8,901 bases of DNA. Origin: Chloroflexota bacterium (GTDB lineage Bacteria > Chloroflexota > Dehalococcoidia > SAR202 > UBA11138). The stretch lies in NCBI GenBank assembly GCA_022561955.1, contig JADFQF010000038.1:1-8901 (forward strand). The letters are read 5' to 3'. Both the position numbers and the translations under genes were made by a program. The stretch's first letter is position 1. Every line of letters begins with the position of its first letter. Shown one piece after another: positions 7,213-8,901 of this stretch. A model generated the notes under the pieces. That model was not told where the DNA came from, searched no databases, and saw nothing but the letters and a program-made list of their open reading frames with translations.

Positions 7213-7218
7213 TATATT
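7213..7218 (+). promoter_or_regulatory. Candidate -10 box for the response regulator genes
   Basis: TATATT lies 25 nt before the GTG start at 7244. No good -35 is present: TTGGGC at 7192-7197 has only 15 nt spacing and overlaps the terminator T-tract. An activator-dependent promoter is possible. The call is weak. Confidence 0.3.
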
Positions 7219-7243
7219 TGACTAGAGTGCCCAGGAGTTTAAG

Positions 7244-7885
7244 GTGAGCGCCACCAAGGTCATAATAGTCGAAGACGAGCCGCTATTCCGGCAGATGCTC
7301 CACTCCCAGCTCGACGGCGACCCGGATGTCCAGGTCGTTGGAGAGGCCGCAACGGGGGAGGAAGCCATACGGCTGGCCGACGATCTGCATCCCGAAGTCA
7401 TGCTCATGGACATCGAGCTCGGCGACGGCATAACCGGCATCGAGGCCGGTTACACCATAAAAAACAAGTACCCGGCCACGGGTATCGTCCTTCTTTCCAA
7501 CCATAAGACCAAGCAGTTCATAGTGACCTCCGGTGGCTGGTCTTACCTCATAAAGCGCAACGTTCGGGACATCGAGTCCGTCGTGCGGGCCATACGAGGG
7601 GCCGCCTGGGGCATGCTGGTGGTCGACCCAATGGTCACCGAAGTGCTGCGGCCAAAGGCCGATACACCCCTCTCCAACCTACAGCCCGAGCATCTGAAAG
7701 TCCTGGAGCTCATAGCGCAGGGATACTCCGACGCCGCAATCGCCAAGGAGCTGATAATAGACGAGGGTCAGGTGCGCAGTCGCCTGGCCGGCATAGTCAA
7801 GTCGCTTGGTTTGCAGCTAGGAGACGAGGTGGACCCCAGGGTGTCCGTTGTCAGGGTCTACCTGGAGCAGACCGGTGGCATTTAG
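7244..7885 (+). CDS. NarL/FixJ-type response regulator (REC + divergent LuxR-type HTH)
   Basis: The 213-residue DNA-binding regulator has a receiver domain at about 5-122 with acidic pocket Glu10/Asp11, phospho-acceptor Asp56 in LMDIEL, switch Ser85 and Lys104 in YLIKRN. The output domain at about 145-192 keeps the family hallmark VLELIAQGYSDAAIAKEL. Its recognition helix reads IDEGQVRSRLAGIVKSLGL rather than the common S-x-K-T-V-x-x-H, so target choice may be unusual. The frame has TAG at 7223-7225, making GTG 7244 the first possible start; AGGAG lies 6 nt upstream. About 20 extra residues follow the HTH. A receiver gene starts 48 nt downstream and a kinase gene is convergent beyond it, so this is likely the output arm of a two-component system. 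Confidence 0.92.
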   Translation: MSATKVIIVEDEPLFRQMLHSQLDGDPDVQVVGEAATGEEAIRLADDLHPEVMLMDIELGDGITGIEAGYTIKNKYPATGIVLLSNHKTKQFIVTSGGWSYLIKRNVRDIESVVRAIRGAAWGMLVVDPMVTEVLRPKADTPLSNLQPEHLKVLELIAQGYSDAAIAKELIIDEGQVRSRLAGIVKSLGLQLGDEVDPRVSVVRVYLEQTGGI

Positions 7886-7933
7886 GTCCGTGCCTGCCGA
7901 ATCTGCGTCCGGACTCCCGAAATCAAGGCCTCG

Positions 7934-8308
7934 ATGATAAGAGTGATGATAGTCGACGACCAGGAGCCGATGCGGCGCATGGTCAAAAAGCTCCTGGACG
8001 GCCAAAAGGGCTTTTCCGTGGTCGCCGAAGCGTGCAGCGGCGACGAAGCGCTCCGGATAGTAGATGACGTCGCGCCGGACCTCGTCTTGATCGATGTCCA
8101 GATGCCGGGAATGAACGGATTCGAGACGGCCGCCAAGATGTTGGAGTGTATGCCGGGCCTCCGCGTGGCATTGGCAAGCATGGACGGCAACGCCGAATAT
8201 CCCAGGATGGCATTGGAGCTTGGAGCCATCGGATTCGTGAAGAAGAGCGACCTCACCGCCGATTCCCTGAACGGCATGCTCAACGGCGCTACCGGTCGTC
8301 GGCCGTAG
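7934..8308 (+). CDS. Single-domain CheY-like response regulator
   Basis: The 124-residue protein consists only of a receiver domain: acidic pair Asp8/Asp9, phospho-acceptor Asp54 in LIDVQMPGMNG, switch Ser82 in ALAS and Lys103 or Lys104 in GFVKKSDL. No DNA-binding or enzymatic output follows; the chain stops 20 residues after the lysine. Such proteins act by protein contact, as a phosphate sink or as a relay step. It lies 48 nt after the NarL-type gene on the same strand, probably in one operon. The ribosome site is weak (AAGG a few bases upstream of ATG 7934), suggesting lower or coupled translation. Its last 20 bp overlap the 3' end of the convergent kinase gene. Confidence 0.9.
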   Translation: MIRVMIVDDQEPMRRMVKKLLDGQKGFSVVAEACSGDEALRIVDDVAPDLVLIDVQMPGMNGFETAAKMLECMPGLRVALASMDGNAEYPRMALELGAIGFVKKSDLTADSLNGMLNGATGRRP

Positions 8309-8901
8309 TGTTCCCCCAGCTCTCCATTGGTACGCAGGCCGAAATCTTCGTGCCGCGGCCAGGGGCCGAATCCAGGGTGAATTCCCCCCCGATCGCACTG
8401 ATATAGTCCTGGATCGTCAGAAGTCCGATGCTCCTCTTAGTCTCCGCATCGGGGACGAAGCCCCTTCCGTCGTCCTGAATCGTGAGATTGAGCGTCGCGT
8501 CTTGCTCGCTTATCCAGAGCCGTACCTCGATCTCCTTGGCCTCGGAGTGTTTCATGGCGTTGCCAAGCGCCTCCTCGACCACCCGATACAGCCCGAGCCT
8601 CACGTTCAGAGGGAAGGTAGAGCCTCCGCCGGTCTCTCTGCCCTGGACGCCCTCCGTTATGTCCAGGGAGATCGGAATGGCGCGTTCGTACTGGTCCTGC
8701 AGGAATCGAAGTCCGGCGGAGAGGTTCAGCCGGATGATGCTGGGATGCAACCTGTGAGAGAGCTGTCTGATCTCGTTCTCTCTCAGGTCGTCCAGGTCCG
8801 CGGCGATCTTTTCCAGCGACTCGCGCAGCTCCTCGGGAAGCTCCGTGGCGTCCTTAACGGCGTCGGCCAGCCGCATGCTTAAGACCGTCATCCGCGTCTG
8901 A
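8289..8901 (-). CDS. Histidine kinase, HisKA_3/HATPase_c type, C-terminal part (N-terminus beyond right edge)
   Basis: The frame is still open at the right edge, with codons CAG ACG CGG before ATG 8891, so that ATG is internal. Counting from it, residues 1-70 are most of the HisKA_3 dimerisation domain: TVLSMRLADA continues the helix just after the phospho-His box, and IRQLSHRLHPSIIRLNLSAGLRFL is its second helix. The ATP-binding domain follows: N-box VVEEALGNAMKH (104-115), DDGRGF (140-145), SIGLLTIQDYI (154-164) and APGRGT (176-181). The phospho-accepting histidine should lie a few codons past the edge; His46/His49 are helix-two residues, not the acceptor. This is a NarX/LiaS/DegS-like kinase, the usual partner of NarL-type regulators such as the one at 7244-7885. 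The sensor domain is not in the window. Its gene converges on the CheY-like gene with a 20-bp overlap. Confidence 0.92.
   Translation of the reverse strand, partial: QTRMTVLSMRLADAVKDATELPEELRESLEKIAADLDDLRENEIRQLSHRLHPSIIRLNLSAGLRFLQDQYERAIPISLDITEGVQGRETGGGSTFPLNVRLGLYRVVEEALGNAMKHSEAKEIEVRLWISEQDATLNLTIQDDGRGFVPDAETKRSIGLLTIQDYISAIGGEFTLDSAPGRGTKISACVPMESWGNTTADDR

Noticed and set aside
8740..8765. His46/His49 in LSHRLHP as the phosphorylated histidine
   Set aside because: In HisKA_3 kinases this is the second dimerisation helix; the acceptor His lies before the TVLSMRL segment, off the window.
8289..8891. ATG 8891 as the true start of a 200-residue kinase
   Set aside because: The frame stays open to the window edge, and the first residues match the middle of a HisKA_3 helix, so the gene must extend further.

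Overview
The window is GC-rich, gene-dense bacterial DNA and looks like part of a metagenome- or single-cell-derived contig. Both edges cut genes. I lean towards a marine or freshwater Chloroflexota lineage (SAR202/Dehalococcoidia-like). The reasons are frequent ATA and AGG codons in otherwise GC-rich genes, a cytoplasmic NHL/amidating-lyase-like propeller, a fused GldF-GldG exporter protein and a NarL-type two-component set. This assignment is inference from memory of such genomes, not something the sequence proves.

Left part (1-4281, minus strand). A GldA-like ABC ATPase (3077-4090) is followed, after a 75 nt gap, by one very long frame (3001 down to 1). That frame encodes a GldF-type permease, then a GldG-type extracytoplasmic domain, and then, without a stop, about seven 41-43-residue tetratricopeptide repeats that run off the left edge. 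The switch occurs near position 980, inside the last recognisable GldG motif. Codon use changes sharply there: ATA and AGG/AGA are common before it and nearly absent after it. This is either a genuine and unusual exporter-TPR fusion or, more likely, a chimeric join of two sequences. It is the most important point to check.

Middle (4279-6172). A stand-alone, somewhat divergent groEL lies upstream of the ABC genes on the same strand. It has no groES beside it, no CIRCE operator and no Gly-Gly-Met tail. A strong hairpin separates it from the ABC genes and pairs fully only in the minus-strand RNA. The 292 bp between groEL and the next gene carries divergent sigma70-like promoters and two inverted repeats.

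Right part (6173-8901). A plus-strand NHL propeller protein keeps every active-site position known from peptidyl-alpha-hydroxyglycine alpha-amidating lyase but has no export signal. It ends in a clear intrinsic terminator. Next come a NarL-type response regulator, a single-domain CheY-like receiver and, convergent to the latter with overlapping 3' ends, the C-terminal part of a HisKA_3-type histidine kinase cut by the right edge. These three probably form one signalling unit. Nothing in the window shows what it senses or controls. I saw no CRISPR array, insertion sequence or complete RNA gene.
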